The position numbers were made by a program, and so were the translations under genes. The notes under the pieces were generated by a model. That model worked only from the letters and a program-made list of their open reading frames with translations. It searched no databases and had not been told where the DNA came from. DNA of 64,000 nt, from NCBI GenBank assembly GCA_903909435.1, contig CAIVVT010000288.1, forward strand, positions 124,001 through 188,000, read 5' to 3'. The DNA comes from an uncultured Acidobacteriia bacterium (lineage in GTDB: Bacteria; Acidobacteriota; Terriglobia; Bryobacterales; Bryobacteraceae). This document shows positions 9,367 through 18,260 of the stretch, one piece after another. Every line of letters begins with the position of its first letter. Position 1 is the stretch's first letter.

Positions 9367-9588
9367 CTAACGCACAGCCTCTGCCACGACGGTGTCAACA
9401 ACACGCCGCGGCTTCGCGCCCAGCATGTTGATTCGGCAGAGTAAGCCTGATCGCTCAGCCTTAAGCTCGGCTTCGGTTGAGCCGAGAGCCACAACGAAAC
9501 GAGGATTCGCGGGTTGCTCACATCCGTATTGACTCGCATCCGGCAACGTCATCCGGATTCCCGCGCGTTTCAGAAGATCGCCTCGCAT
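9367..9588 (-). CDS. Small hypothetical protein between usp and lysR
   Basis: A 73-aa reading frame placed between the universal stress protein and the LysR gene on the same strand. It ends only 4 nt before the LysR start, a spacing typical of operon members. A weak GAGGA lies about 12 nt before its ATG. It has no signal peptide, no membrane segment and one or two cysteines, and I recognise no family. Third-position GC is only moderate, so coding capacity is uncertain. If it is not real, the 280 bp here would be a plain leader of the LysR gene. Confidence 0.33.
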   Translation of the reverse strand: MRGDLLKRAGIRMTLPDASQYGCEQPANPRFVVALGSTEAELKAERSGLLCRINMLGAKPRRVVDTVVAEAVR

Positions 9589-9642
9589 GAATAGAGTCCG
9601 TCCTCGCGTGTGGAGTATTCGGGGAACTCCAGTGCCATCAGA

Positions 9643-10482
9643 TCACTCGGCCTCGCGGATCGACAACACCGGGCAGGGAGCGTGCCGCACAACGCGCAGC
9701 GCGGTTCTGCTGAGAACCTTGCCTTCGAAGAACTGTCTCTGCGGTGCGCCGATAACGAGGAGATCGCAAGCCGTCTCCGAGACCAGCGCGACGATTTCTT
9801 CGGCCGGATCACCGTGCCTCACGAGATCGCGGATACTGCATCGTGACCTATCCTCTGGGCCAATCCAATCGCAGAGATTCACAACTGGGTCCTGGCCGTG
9901 AGCTTCCTGGACGTGGAGCGCAGTGACCGTCGCATCAAAGCAGGAAGCGAGTTTCGATGCAACGCTCAAGGCGCGCCGGGAAAGGGCTGTGTCGTTCACG
10001 GGCGCAAGAATATGCTTGATCACGCCTCGCGGAGCGTAGCGCACCGTGAGAACTGGGACTGGGCTTTGCCTGAGGACGCGTTCCGCCACGGACCCGAGCA
10101 TCCAACGATCCAGTCCCGTTCTGCCGTGCGTTCCCATGACGATGAGATCAGCACGGACATCAGCAGCCATTTTCTGAATTGCGTCGCCGGGAGTGCCTTC
10201 AACCACGCGAATCTCGACGCTGCGCGCGGCCTCTCCCAACGTCGAGTTCACGAATGAGGTGAGACTATGTTCAGCCTCGCGAGCGGCCTCACTGAATTGT
10301 CGATGGAGGTCTTCGATCATGCCCTCAGTGAAGTACGGCGGCGCCTCGAACCAGCTTGCGTAGGCGGCCACGACCCTCGCTTTGCCGCAAGTGGCAAGCT
10401 GGGCAGCATAGCGCAGGGCGTTGGCTGAGATCTCGCTAAAGTCGACGGGACACAGAATCGCGTCGAATCCATTTGTTGGCAT
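9643..10482 (-). CDS. Tandem-domain universal stress protein (UspA family)
   Basis: A 279-aa protein with two consecutive Usp domains (about 1-150 and 151-279). Translation is started at 10482 because the first Usp strand (FDAILCPVDFS) follows directly; the upstream extension to 10572 has no family resemblance. The first domain keeps the ATP-binding loop GTHGRTG followed by GSVAERVLR. The second has a degenerate version (GAPQRQ), which suggests that only one domain binds nucleotide. Usp proteins act in the cytoplasm in stress and energy limitation. It may be cotranscribed with the small ORF and LysR gene downstream. Confidence 0.92.
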   Translation of the reverse strand: MPTNGFDAILCPVDFSEISANALRYAAQLATCGKARVVAAYASWFEAPPYFTEGMIEDLHRQFSEAAREAEHSLTSFVNSTLGEAARSVEIRVVEGTPGDAIQKMAADVRADLIVMGTHGRTGLDRWMLGSVAERVLRQSPVPVLTVRYAPRGVIKHILAPVNDTALSRRALSVASKLASCFDATVTALHVQEAHGQDPVVNLCDWIGPEDRSRCSIRDLVRHGDPAEEIVALVSETACDLLVIGAPQRQFFEGKVLSRTALRVVRHAPCPVLSIREAE

Positions 10483-10633
10483 TGGCAACTCCAATCGTAA
10501 AGATGCAGCAATCGCAGAAGTGTGACAGGCCGGGCAGCCCGCAAACCGGAGTCCAGGAGACCTCCCAACCAATCATGGATGCAATCGTTTTCAGGCATCT
10601 GGCGGCGTGCGATGGGTTCGCCGACCCATGACA

Positions 10634-13600
10634 CTAATACTGCAGTTTCAAGGCAAATTGGATCAACCGTGGAGCGCTCGCTTCGAGGACCCGCCCGAAA
10701 TTCGGCGAGGCCAGGTCGTCGACGGGAAGGCCAAAATTGGCGTGGTTCATCACGTTGAACGCTTCGGCGCGGAACTGCAGAGTTGCCCTCTCCTTCACGC
10801 GGAAGTTGCGGACCAGCGAGACATCCGCGTTGACGATGCCTGCGCCGCGGCAGGTATTACGGCCTTCATTTCCGAAATTGCCTGCTTCTGCCACAGCATT
10901 CAAGCGCCGGAAATCCGAGGTGGAGATCCACTGCTGCGGCGTGTGCGGGCCGTCCGTGCAACTGGCGACCTGGTCGGGGCGACTGGCGAAGGTGCCCGCG
11001 ACCGGAGGGATCGGCGCCTGCAATGAGACATTTCTCGAATCGTAAACGGTGAACGGCGTCGAGGAAGCGAGGGAGAGAATTCCGTTCACCTGCCAGCCGT
11101 CAAGCAGTGCCCGCGTGAGGCGGCGCGAAGAGTGGAACCACGGAATCTCCAACATGCCGTTGGCAACCAGCCTATGCCGGGCGTCGAACAAGGACGGTCC
11201 GTGCTCGGCCCTCAGGTCGAACGGGTTCTGCGCGAGATCCATTTCACCTGAAACCAGAATCGGCGCCGGGCCTGCGATATGGAGGCTCGACACGTAGTCG
11301 AGCGTCTTCGAGAAAGTGTAGGACGTCGAGAAGCCGGAGCCGTTGTGGAATTGGCGCGAAACGCTTGCCTGCGCGGAATGATAGGAGGAGTTGGTCGAAT
11401 CGGTGACGAGCGCCGCATAGCCCAGCGAGCAGGGAGCGGTATCGCTGGGGCAACCCGCATAGACGCGGCGCCGGCCCGCGTTTCCGGCCGTGGCGCCGGG
11501 CCCGTAAACGGCAGGGTCGGCTTCAGCAAAGCGCGGTAGGCGTGTGCCCTTCGTCCCGACATAACGCGCTTCGAGGAGCTGTTGGCCCAGCCTGCGCTGG
11601 ATCGAAAAGTTCCAGTCCTGCGCGTACGGAGGCCGCAAATCGCGGCCGATGGTGAACACGTTTGTCGGGCTCGTGAACACACCCGTGGTGAAGGACGACG
11701 TCCCCAACGGCTGGGCGAAATTCACGTTGTTTCCACTCGCTTGCCGCATTGTGACCCAAGGCGCCGATTGTGTGGCAACTCGCAACGGCCCACCGACGCC
11801 GTTGACGAGGGTGTCGTAGAAAATGGCATAACCCGTGCGAAGAGCCCACCGGCCCGTCCCATCTGGATCCCAGGCCATCCCGATGCGCGGCATGAGGCCC
11901 TTGTAATAAGTGGGTGCGATCGTATTTGGCACACCCGGGTCGCCGGGAAACAGAATCCCCATGGGCGCATTGGGCTGGACCACGGACTGCAGTCCCGGCG
12001 CGAACGCGTTCAGCCGGTTGTTGATCTCGCTGAATGGCCTGCTGATCTCATAGCGGGCGCCGTAGTTCAATGTGAACCTGTTGGAGATGCGCCATTCGTC
12101 CTGTGCATACGCCGCGAGATCCCAGCTCCGTAGGCCCCGATAAAAATCGCCTCCACCCTGTGTGAAAGTGCTGGGCGTACCCATCAGGAAGTTGGCGAAA
12201 GGATCGCTCGCCGGTGTGCTGGTGAAGTTGTAGACCCCGTTGGCGTAGTGCCCCTGCGTCGAGTTCACCTGCGTGCGCCGGAACAGGCCGCCGAACTTGA
12301 AGCTGTGCCGCCCGGCGGTGTGCGCCACCGAGTCCTGGAATTCGAAATCGTTCTGGGTGGTATCGCGCGGACCGATGGCGGGATCTCCCATGTTCGAGTA
12401 GCCGTTCACAATGATGAAGGGCGACCCCTTAGCCATGGCGGTCGTCGTGTTGTAGCCGAAGCCGAGGCCGGCCGGTGAGAGCCCGCTTAGTCGTTTTTCC
12501 AGAAAAATGAAATCGCGGAAGAACGATCCTCGGAAGGAATTGATGGTGTTGCCAGCTATGTGCGTCTCCGCAATGCTAAATAGCTGCCCTCGTGTATTGT
12601 TCTGGACCGGGAAGCCAGGAAGATCCGCGCCCAGGATGGAAAACGGATCGAGCGTATAGCTGCGGGAGAATGTGTATCGCGCCGACGCGGTGTCGGCTGC
12701 TCCGAGCATGTAGTCGAACTTGCCACCCGCCTGGTCCGAGTCGTTCGCCAGAGGTTGCGTCGAAGAAAAGAACGATGGCGATATGTTGCCGAGCGGGTAG
12801 TACTTCAGCAGGCTCTCCACCAACGGGTCGATCTCGGACGCAGGAATGATTCCTCCGGGGTAGGGTTGGCCTGTGACAGTGTTGGTGAGAGGAGTAGAGT
12901 TGGCCGAGAAATCCCCGCCGCGTTGGGCGGTGGTCGGCACTGTGGAGCCGCGCGTGATGCCCTGGCGGTTCCGGAAGCCTTCGTAGTAGCCGAAGTAGAA
13001 GAGACGGTTGCGGCGGATCGGTCCGCCCGTCGTTGCGCCGAACTGATTCTGCTTGAGCGGCTCGGTCTGGCTGACGAAGAAGTTGCGTGTGTCGAGACTG
13101 TCGTTGCGCAGGAAGTCGTAGAACGTCCCGTGCATTTCGTTTCCACCCGATCGCGTCACGACGCTCGTGTTGCCGCCGCTGGTGCCGCCGTACTCCGGAG
13201 GGGCCGTGTGCGTGAGGATTTTAAACTCGTCGATTGCGTCGACCGGCGGCTTCAAACCGAACCCGCCATCGATCCGGTTCACCACCCGCGCGCCGTCGAG
13301 CAGAAAGTTGTTCGATTCGGGCCGTTGGCCGTTGACGATGTAGGCATGGCCCTCGCGCCGCTGGCCGCCCTGCTCGTTCAACCCGCTGGTCATGGGCACG
13401 ACGCCCAGCTGCATCAGGCCGAGTTGCGAGAAGTTGCGGCCATTCAGCGGCAGGTCCATGACCTCGCGCTCAGTCACGACGCTGCCAAGCACGTTCGAAC
13501 TGGTTTGAACCAGTTCCGGAGTGGCTTCCACCTGCAATTCCTGCACTGTCGCTGCTATTTCGAGGGCAATGTTGAGGCGAACGGTTTGATTAACGTTGAG

Positions 13601-13876
13601 GCGGACCAAAGCCTGCTTGAAGGGCGCGAATTGCTCCTTCTCGACCGTTAATGCGTACTCGCCAATCGGCAAGACCGGGAACGCGAAGGAGCCTTCCATG
13701 GTGGTCGTTTGCTGTCGAACGAGGCCCGTTCGTTCATTGGTGACGGTCACCATCGCACCGGGAACCGCGGCATGCGCCGCGTCGGTAACCAGCCCTTCGA
13801 GCACGGCGCTCGGATCCTGGGCCGTTACGGCCAAGCTCGTTGAAATCATCAATAACAATAGCGAGCTAATCCTCAT
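10634..13876 (-). CDS. TonB-dependent receptor with carboxypeptidase-regulatory-like N-domain
   Basis: A 1080-aa outer-membrane protein of the Oar/acidobacterial TonB-receptor type. The signal peptide ends near VTAQ (residue 20). A carboxypeptidase-regulatory-like (CarboxypepD_reg) beta-sandwich occupies about 25-105 (LEGLVTDAAHAAVPGA...). A plug domain with the LPLNGRNFSQL motif lies at about 130-230, followed by a long 22-strand barrel ending in aromatic QFALKLQY. Such paralogues are abundant in Acidobacteriota and are thought to import large or complexed substrates; the ligand cannot be read from sequence. There is no clear operon partner: a divergent or unrelated gene lies on each side. 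Confidence 0.92.
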   Translation of the reverse strand: MRISSLLLLMISTSLAVTAQDPSAVLEGLVTDAAHAAVPGAMVTVTNERTGLVRQQTTTMEGSFAFPVLPIGEYALTVEKEQFAPFKQALVRLNVNQTVRLNIALEIAATVQELQVEATPELVQTSSNVLGSVVTEREVMDLPLNGRNFSQLGLMQLGVVPMTSGLNEQGGQRREGHAYIVNGQRPESNNFLLDGARVVNRIDGGFGLKPPVDAIDEFKILTHTAPPEYGGTSGGNTSVVTRSGGNEMHGTFYDFLRNDSLDTRNFFVSQTEPLKQNQFGATTGGPIRRNRLFYFGYYEGFRNRQGITRGSTVPTTAQRGGDFSANSTPLTNTVTGQPYPGGIIPASEIDPLVESLLKYYPLGNISPSFFSSTQPLANDSDQAGGKFDYMLGAADTASARYTFSRSYTLDPFSILGADLPGFPVQNNTRGQLFSIAETHIAGNTINSFRGSFFRDFIFLEKRLSGLSPAGLGFGYNTTTAMAKGSPFIIVNGYSNMGDPAIGPRDTTQNDFEFQDSVAHTAGRHSFKFGGLFRRTQVNSTQGHYANGVYNFTSTPASDPFANFLMGTPSTFTQGGGDFYRGLRSWDLAAYAQDEWRISNRFTLNYGARYEISRPFSEINNRLNAFAPGLQSVVQPNAPMGILFPGDPGVPNTIAPTYYKGLMPRIGMAWDPDGTGRWALRTGYAIFYDTLVNGVGGPLRVATQSAPWVTMRQASGNNVNFAQPLGTSSFTTGVFTSPTNVFTIGRDLRPPYAQDWNFSIQRRLGQQLLEARYVGTKGTRLPRFAEADPAVYGPGATAGNAGRRRVYAGCPSDTAPCSLGYAALVTDSTNSSYHSAQASVSRQFHNGSGFSTSYTFSKTLDYVSSLHIAGPAPILVSGEMDLAQNPFDLRAEHGPSLFDARHRLVANGMLEIPWFHSSRRLTRALLDGWQVNGILSLASSTPFTVYDSRNVSLQAPIPPVAGTFASRPDQVASCTDGPHTPQQWISTSDFRRLNAVAEAGNFGNEGRNTCRGAGIVNADVSLVRNFRVKERATLQFRAEAFNVMNHANFGLPVDDLASPNFGRVLEASAPRLIQFALKLQY

Positions 13877-14019
13877 AGGTCCCAGTTCCTAATCTTCCGC
13901 TCCCCTTCTTCAGCGGCAGGCGATTCTGCTCCAGCTTTCCGCTCCGGATGGGCAGAACTTTGTTCTCACGTCGCGAAGAGGACTCGCGCTTGACCAACTA
14001 GTCTTTGTGTCTCGCAGCC

Positions 14020-14562
14020 TTACCAGAGCGGCCGCCCATGCATGTCACGCAAAGATAAGGACTTGTCGCCTTTCTGCAAAGCAGTGGTCACGATCAGATC
14101 ACCCTGGAAGCCGGAAACGGGAATTCCTTTCACGGTCACGGCGTCGCCCTCTTTGAGGACCACTCCGCTGCGCTTCAGGAACCCCACGGGCGCCAACTGT
14201 ACGCGGGTGGTCTGTCCGGAATTCGAAAGCCGCAATTCAACCATGCCGCTGTCTGAGGTTGTCCCAGGCAGGTAAACGATCTCATCGATCCGGCCTTGCA
14301 CAGTCTGAACGTTACCGTCGTAGCGCGTCGTGTCTCCGGCCGTCCCTTGTGAATTTGAACGCCAATGCCGGTCACAGTTCCAACCATCGTCATAGTGATG
14401 TTGATGATGGCCACAGTCTTGCGCGCCAATTGGAAGGACGCCCAATCCGCAGAGAATTGAGATCACGCCGAGAGCCTGTAAGAGCCGCAGAGAGCGGCTT
14501 CTCCACAGTCCCGGTCTTTCGTCCCCGCTGACGCTCAATTCGGTCTGGACTAATCTGGTCAT
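14020..14562 (-). CDS. Exported protein with C-terminal LRD-G-x-P-x-W domain (paralogue A)
   Basis: The start at 14562 is preceded by a good Shine-Dalgarno (GGGAGAG), giving 180 aa; the upstream extension to 14706 is unlikely. An N-terminal hydrophobic segment (about residues 24-42) would export it. A His/Asp-rich stretch (CGHHQHHYDDGWNCDRHW) follows and could bind a metal. The last 95 residues form a beta-rich domain starting VQGRIDEI and ending LRDMHGRPLW. The same domain appears at 24419-24802 and twice at 28211-28966. No known function is recognised. An OB-like fold is only a guess from strand pattern. Confidence 0.75.
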   Translation of the reverse strand: MTRLVQTELSVSGDERPGLWRSRSLRLLQALGVISILCGLGVLPIGAQDCGHHQHHYDDGWNCDRHWRSNSQGTAGDTTRYDGNVQTVQGRIDEIVYLPGTTSDSGMVELRLSNSGQTTRVQLAPVGFLKRSGVVLKEGDAVTVKGIPVSGFQGDLIVTTALQKGDKSLSLRDMHGRPLW

Positions 14563-14831
14563 TTTCTCTCCCTTGCTGCCATAATGTCGGGTCTTCGGCC
14601 TAGAATCACATACCATGTACGTGTAACTTGCATATAGCATGGCATGAGCGCTACTCTGATGCAAGAGGCTGTTAGGGCATCGTGCCAAATTCCCAAACGC
14701 GATCAAAGAACGGACCCACGACTGGGAGCGGGAAAGCGCGCCTGGGGAATCGCTACCAAGCTTTTGCCACGCCCAGGGCAGGATTGCGTGCTGGCAGGCG
14801 CCGATAGGCTAAAACTCGAAATGGACCTGCT

Positions 14832-15329
14832 ATGTCATCACCTTTCCATACTGACGTGAGACCACTCCATGTCCGGTCCCAATCCCGATGCGTTGTCTGC
14901 GGTCCCGACCATCCGCATGGTTTGCGGATCAGATTCAATCCAGGTCTTGATGGCGTCGTCCGCGCCGAGTGGGTGCCCGCCTCTGAATGGGAAGGATTTG
15001 AAGGGATTATTCATGGCGGCATCATCAGCACCGTGCTGGACGAGGTGATGTCCAAAGCGGTTGCTGCCGCACAGAGCCAGGCTCTAACGGGTGAGCTCCG
15101 TGTGCGGTTTCGCTCTCATGTTGTTTCTGGCAAAACCTATCTAATCCGGGGATGGGTCACTGAGCGCAAGAAGCGACTTTTGAAGACCGAGGCCGCTCTT
15201 ACGACGCCGGAGGGAGAAGAGTGCGCTCACGCGTGGGCGGCCTTTGTTGCACTGCCGAAGACGCGCGAGAGCGCGACGATGCAGGGCGAATCGCCGGCTC
15301 GATCGCCCCAGCAACGCGAGGATCGCTAG
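14832..15329 (+). CDS. Hotdog-fold thioesterase, PaaI/4HBT family
   Basis: A 165-aa protein with the hotdog core motif HGGIISTVLDEVM (H61-G-G, D70-E71), typical of acyl-CoA thioesterases of the PaaI/YbgC superfamily. A small N-terminal Cys pair with the following HPHGL segment (CVVCGPDHPHGL, C20 and C23) is a common extension in this subgroup. It would hydrolyse an acyl-CoA in the cytoplasm; the substrate is unknown. It is followed by a NifX-like gene 71 bp downstream on the same strand, without obvious functional connection. Confidence 0.88.
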   Translation: MSSPFHTDVRPLHVRSQSRCVVCGPDHPHGLRIRFNPGLDGVVRAEWVPASEWEGFEGIIHGGIISTVLDEVMSKAVAAAQSQALTGELRVRFRSHVVSGKTYLIRGWVTERKKRLLKTEAALTTPEGEECAHAWAAFVALPKTRESATMQGESPARSPQQREDR

Positions 15330-15400
15330 TTTTGCAGTGGTCTTCATCTGGGCATTGCCGCGAAGCGGATCAATCGGATTGAAAGAAAGTGGAGAAAAAC

Positions 15401-15793
15401 ATGCGAATTGCAGTACCAACCGATGATGGGGTGTCCATTGCCGCCCACTTCGGACGAAGCGCTTCGTTCCTCATCTTCAATGTCGAAGGCGGGGAGATTC
15501 AAGGCCTTGCTCTCAGGCCAAACTCAGGGCGGCATTCGCACGTCCCGGGCGAATGCCAGGCAGGCGAGCGCCCAGATGTAGGACACGATCACGGGCGAAT
15601 TGTCGACTTGTTGACCGGGTGTGAAGTCATCATATGTGCAGGAATGGGCTCACGCGCAGCGGAAGCACTCAAGTCAAACGGCGTGAAGGAAATCCTTATG
15701 ACGGAAGCTGGTCCTGTGGAGGATGCTATCAATGCGTATCTGGCCGGAACACTGCAGCCGAGAGTTGCCGGTCTTTGCCACTGTTCCCACTGA
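15401..15793 (+). CDS. NifX/NifB-type dinitrogenase iron-molybdenum cofactor-binding-like protein
   Basis: A 130-aa cytoplasmic protein of the Nitro_FeMo-Co family (NifX/NafY/YneK fold). Characteristic parts are the start MRIAVPTDDG, the AHFGRSASFLIF segment and the C-terminal EVIICAGMGSRAAEALKSNG. The ATG at 15401 is chosen because GTGGAG precedes it at good spacing; a GTG at 15389 is also in frame. It has an internal His-rich insert (about residues 44-62) and a CHCSH tail. No nif genes are nearby. Members outside nitrogen fixation are thought to handle iron or iron-sulfur cofactors. It lies 168 bp ahead of PadR no. 1. Confidence 0.85.
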   Translation: MRIAVPTDDGVSIAAHFGRSASFLIFNVEGGEIQGLALRPNSGRHSHVPGECQAGERPDVGHDHGRIVDLLTGCEVIICAGMGSRAAEALKSNGVKEILMTEAGPVEDAINAYLAGTLQPRVAGLCHCSH

Positions 15794-15961
15794 ATAACTG
15801 CAGGTCGCCATTCGGGCTGCCAGGCAGGGCCACCGGCGGGACGTCGGACGTGGTCTCCCGGTCGCACGTCTGCGCGACGGTAGCGCAGCCGGTCCCGGGC
15901 TCGCATGAACGCCGCACCCCGCCAGCAGTTGCGACAATCGAGAGAAGGAGAGACGTGAAGC

Positions 15962-16399
15962 ATGGCCACTCGCATTTGCCTCCGCCATCCAAAGGACTAC
16001 CCGTGTACCTGCGCGATGGGTAACCTATATCGGTTTGTGGAGCCAGTTCTGCTATTTCTCATTAAGCGGAAGGAACGCGCCTATGGGTACGAGCTGTCCC
16101 GCGACCTCGCCGAATATGCTCTCACGGATGCGGAGATCGAGACTGGAGCTCTGTATAGGACGTTGCGCCACTTAGAAAAGAATGGGTGCGTGAAATCGGA
16201 ATGGGACACCGCCCAGGCCGGCCCGGCTCGAAGGCAATATATGCTGACAAGGGCCGGTGAGCAGCATCTGGAAGAATGGATCAGTGTTTTGGAACACTTG
16301 GCGGAATCCATGACGAAGTTCATCGGGACAGCTCGCACGGCCCGAAAGAACGAAAAGCGCCCGCGCAAATCTATGCGGAAACTGCTGCAACCCCAATAG
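15962..16399 (+). CDS. PadR-family regulator with N-terminal C-x8-C-x-C motif (PadR no. 1)
   Basis: A 145-aa PadR regulator with the winged helix YGYELSRDLAEYALTDAEIE and GALYRTLRHLEKNG, followed by the LTRAGEQHLEEW wing and dimerisation helix. Before the winged helix sits CLRHPKDYPCTCAMGNLYRF with cysteines 6, 15 and 17. The same segment is present in two further PadR genes at 43713-44162 and 51694-52113. The clustering of three Cys and a His suggests metal, iron-sulfur or redox sensing (inference). It converges on the YeeE/octahaem operon 147 bp away. Confidence 0.92.
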   Translation: MATRICLRHPKDYPCTCAMGNLYRFVEPVLLFLIKRKERAYGYELSRDLAEYALTDAEIETGALYRTLRHLEKNGCVKSEWDTAQAGPARRQYMLTRAGEQHLEEWISVLEHLAESMTKFIGTARTARKNEKRPRKSMRKLLQPQ

Positions 16400-16546
16400 C
16401 CAGACTGCCGGAGACACCCAGACCGGGCAGCGGACAAGGTCAGTCGTCATCCCGCATACATCGCAGGGCCGCAGCTTGGAGGAAGTCCCGTCCGATCAAG
16501 TGGCGCGGGTAGTGGAAGGAACGGAGTCCCATGTCGATGCTCTCGC

Positions 16547-17740
16547 TCAGCTTCCGCATCCCCCTTGCACCTTTTTGATTCGACGGACCGGTTTCACGCC
16601 GCCGCGCTGCTTGATGAGCGCGGCAATCTCGGTGGCGGCGCGCGCACGGAAACGAGCGGTCCCGAGTTCCAACTCCGGCAGACCCTCAGAGGGAGCGGCG
16701 GCTTGCAGAATCGTGCGGTTGAAGCCGTCCAGACCTCCTTGCAGCACGGCGACGTTCTTGTAGCCGAGTATCCTAGCGAGCGTGGCCGCGCGCACGGCGC
16801 TGGCCTCGTCCTGGGCGAAGAACACTTTGCGATTCTGATCCTGGGAGAGAACGTCGCGCCACTCCTTGCCCAGCATGGTTGGCGGCTGGATGTTAACAGC
16901 GCCCGGTAAGCTAGTCTTCGCAAAGACGGTGGCGTCGCGCACGTCTACCGGCAATATACGCCGATCACCGTCCATGATGTGGAAGGCGAGTTCGTCCGAC
17001 GTGATACGCTCCACAGGATGCGCGCGCTGGTAGGCCGGATCCGCCGCCGCGCTAAGTAGGCTGGTCTTCCGGTCTGGCAGCGCGGCCAGGATCAGGCCCA
17101 GCACCAGAACACCGGCGGCGGCCCAGCGTTGCGCCCGGTGCGGGAAGCGAAAGCTCTCCGATTCTGGGTTCACTCGTTTCTCTATCCACGTGGTCGCCGC
17201 AAAGGCTCCGACAGCGACAACAATCAGCAGCAAGGCGAATTGTCCCTGTGAAATACCGAGGGGCTGGGAGACCAGCAGGTCCCCGTATGAACCAGCGGTG
17301 TAGATTTTGAGGATGGCCGGATACGCTTCACCGAAAGCGAATATTCCGAACAGTCCTCCAAGCACGAAGATCATGCCATCGATCTTGCCAATGGCGGCTC
17401 CGCAGACGCTCGTGCCGGGGCAGTATCCGCCCAGTACGAAACCGACGCCCATGATCGCGCCGCCCAGAATGGCAGACTGCACAAATGTCGGATTTATGTA
17501 GACGATGTCCATGTCGAGCAGACCGAAATGGTTCAGGATCAAGACTCCGGACATCGCGGTTACGCCGGCGGTGAAGAACACGCGCAGCACGGTGAAGTCG
17601 GTTCCGTAGAACAGGCCCACCAGTTTCCGGCTGGAGGAAAAACCAGCCTGTTCGAGCACGAAGCCAAAGGCGATGCCAAGTAGGAGCCCCAGGATGAGGT
17701 TTAATTCCGGGCTGATGATATCGGGTACAAGTGGTCCCAT
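16547..17740 (-). CDS. YeeE/YedE sulfur transporter half fused to rhodanese-like domain lacking catalytic Cys
   Basis: A 397-aa protein. Residues 1-225 form several membrane helices of a YeeE/YedE (DUF395/Sulf_transp) unit with the signature GGYCPGTSVCG, whose cysteines are implicated in thiosulfate/sulfur passage in the TsuA-type transporter. Residues about 235-355 form a rhodanese-like domain, probably on the outer side. The position that should hold the CxxGxR active loop reads FFAQDEAS, so the persulfide-forming cysteine is absent and the domain cannot be a standard sulfurtransferase. It is the last gene of the octahaem operon and begins 10 nt after the partner YeeE gene. Confidence 0.88.
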   Translation of the reverse strand: MGPLVPDIISPELNLILGLLLGIAFGFVLEQAGFSSSRKLVGLFYGTDFTVLRVFFTAGVTAMSGVLILNHFGLLDMDIVYINPTFVQSAILGGAIMGVGFVLGGYCPGTSVCGAAIGKIDGMIFVLGGLFGIFAFGEAYPAILKIYTAGSYGDLLVSQPLGISQGQFALLLIVVAVGAFAATTWIEKRVNPESESFRFPHRAQRWAAAGVLVLGLILAALPDRKTSLLSAAADPAYQRAHPVERITSDELAFHIMDGDRRILPVDVRDATVFAKTSLPGAVNIQPPTMLGKEWRDVLSQDQNRKVFFAQDEASAVRAATLARILGYKNVAVLQGGLDGFNRTILQAAAPSEGLPELELGTARFRARAATEIAALIKQRGGVKPVRRIKKVQGGCGS

Positions 17741-17750
17741 GGGGCGTCTC

Positions 17751-18260
17751 CTAGATCCAGAGCTTCCGGAAGAAATAGGCCACCGCGTAGGCGGAGCCGA
17801 AGATCGCGAGCATCGTCAGAAAACCGCCAGCCGAGAGCACGGCCATCCCGCTGAGCGCGGCGCCGCTGGTGCAGCCTCGTCCGAACTGCGAACCGAGACC
17901 AAATAGCGCTCCGCCGGCGAACGCTCCAGCCACGCGGACCCATGACTTCACATGCGGCGGGTGCTCGAGCGTGAAGGTCAGCCGGTCTGAAATGACGCCC
18001 GATAGGAATGCTCCCAGCAACACACCCAAAGCCTCAAAAACGAGCCATTCCATCAGCGGGCTCTGGCCCTCTGGGTGAGCGCTTTGAAAGAAAGCGGTTT
18101 TCGCAGCGTGCCCTGGTGCGACAGCCCACACCGTACTGGTGACAACACTCTTGAGCGCGCCGCTCGCGCCCAGGCCACGTCCGGTGATGAATACGGTCGC
18201 CAGCAGAACGAGCCCCAGCAGGAACCCGGCCAAGTAGGGGTTCATGTATCTGGTTTTCAT
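17751..18260 (-). CDS. YeeE/YedE family transporter, second half
   Basis: A 169-aa membrane protein with about four helices and the YeeE/YedE signature GRGCTSGAALSG. Together with the downstream gene it reproduces the two halves of a full-length YeeE/YedE transporter, as in the split PmpA/PmpB-type arrangement. The substrate is expected to be thiosulfate or a related sulfur species (family knowledge plus context). Its ATG overlaps the stop of the cytochrome b gene by 4 bp (ATGA), so it belongs to the same transcription unit. Confidence 0.88.
   Translation of the reverse strand: MKTRYMNPYLAGFLLGLVLLATVFITGRGLGASGALKSVVTSTVWAVAPGHAAKTAFFQSAHPEGQSPLMEWLVFEALGVLLGAFLSGVISDRLTFTLEHPPHVKSWVRVAGAFAGGALFGLGSQFGRGCTSGAALSGMAVLSAGGFLTMLAIFGSAYAVAYFFRKLWI

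Noticed and set aside
12755-13651. Long plus-strand frame (298 aa) opposite the TonB receptor
   Set aside because: It is an antisense shadow of a high-GC gene; the receptor on the minus strand has signal peptide, plug and barrel signatures, while this frame has no family resemblance or ribosome site.
14671-14690. Perfect sigma-54 -24 element (TTGGCACGA on the minus strand) upstream of the exported protein at 14562
   Set aside because: At the required distance the -12 position reads TA instead of GC, which sigma-54 does not tolerate; treated as chance.
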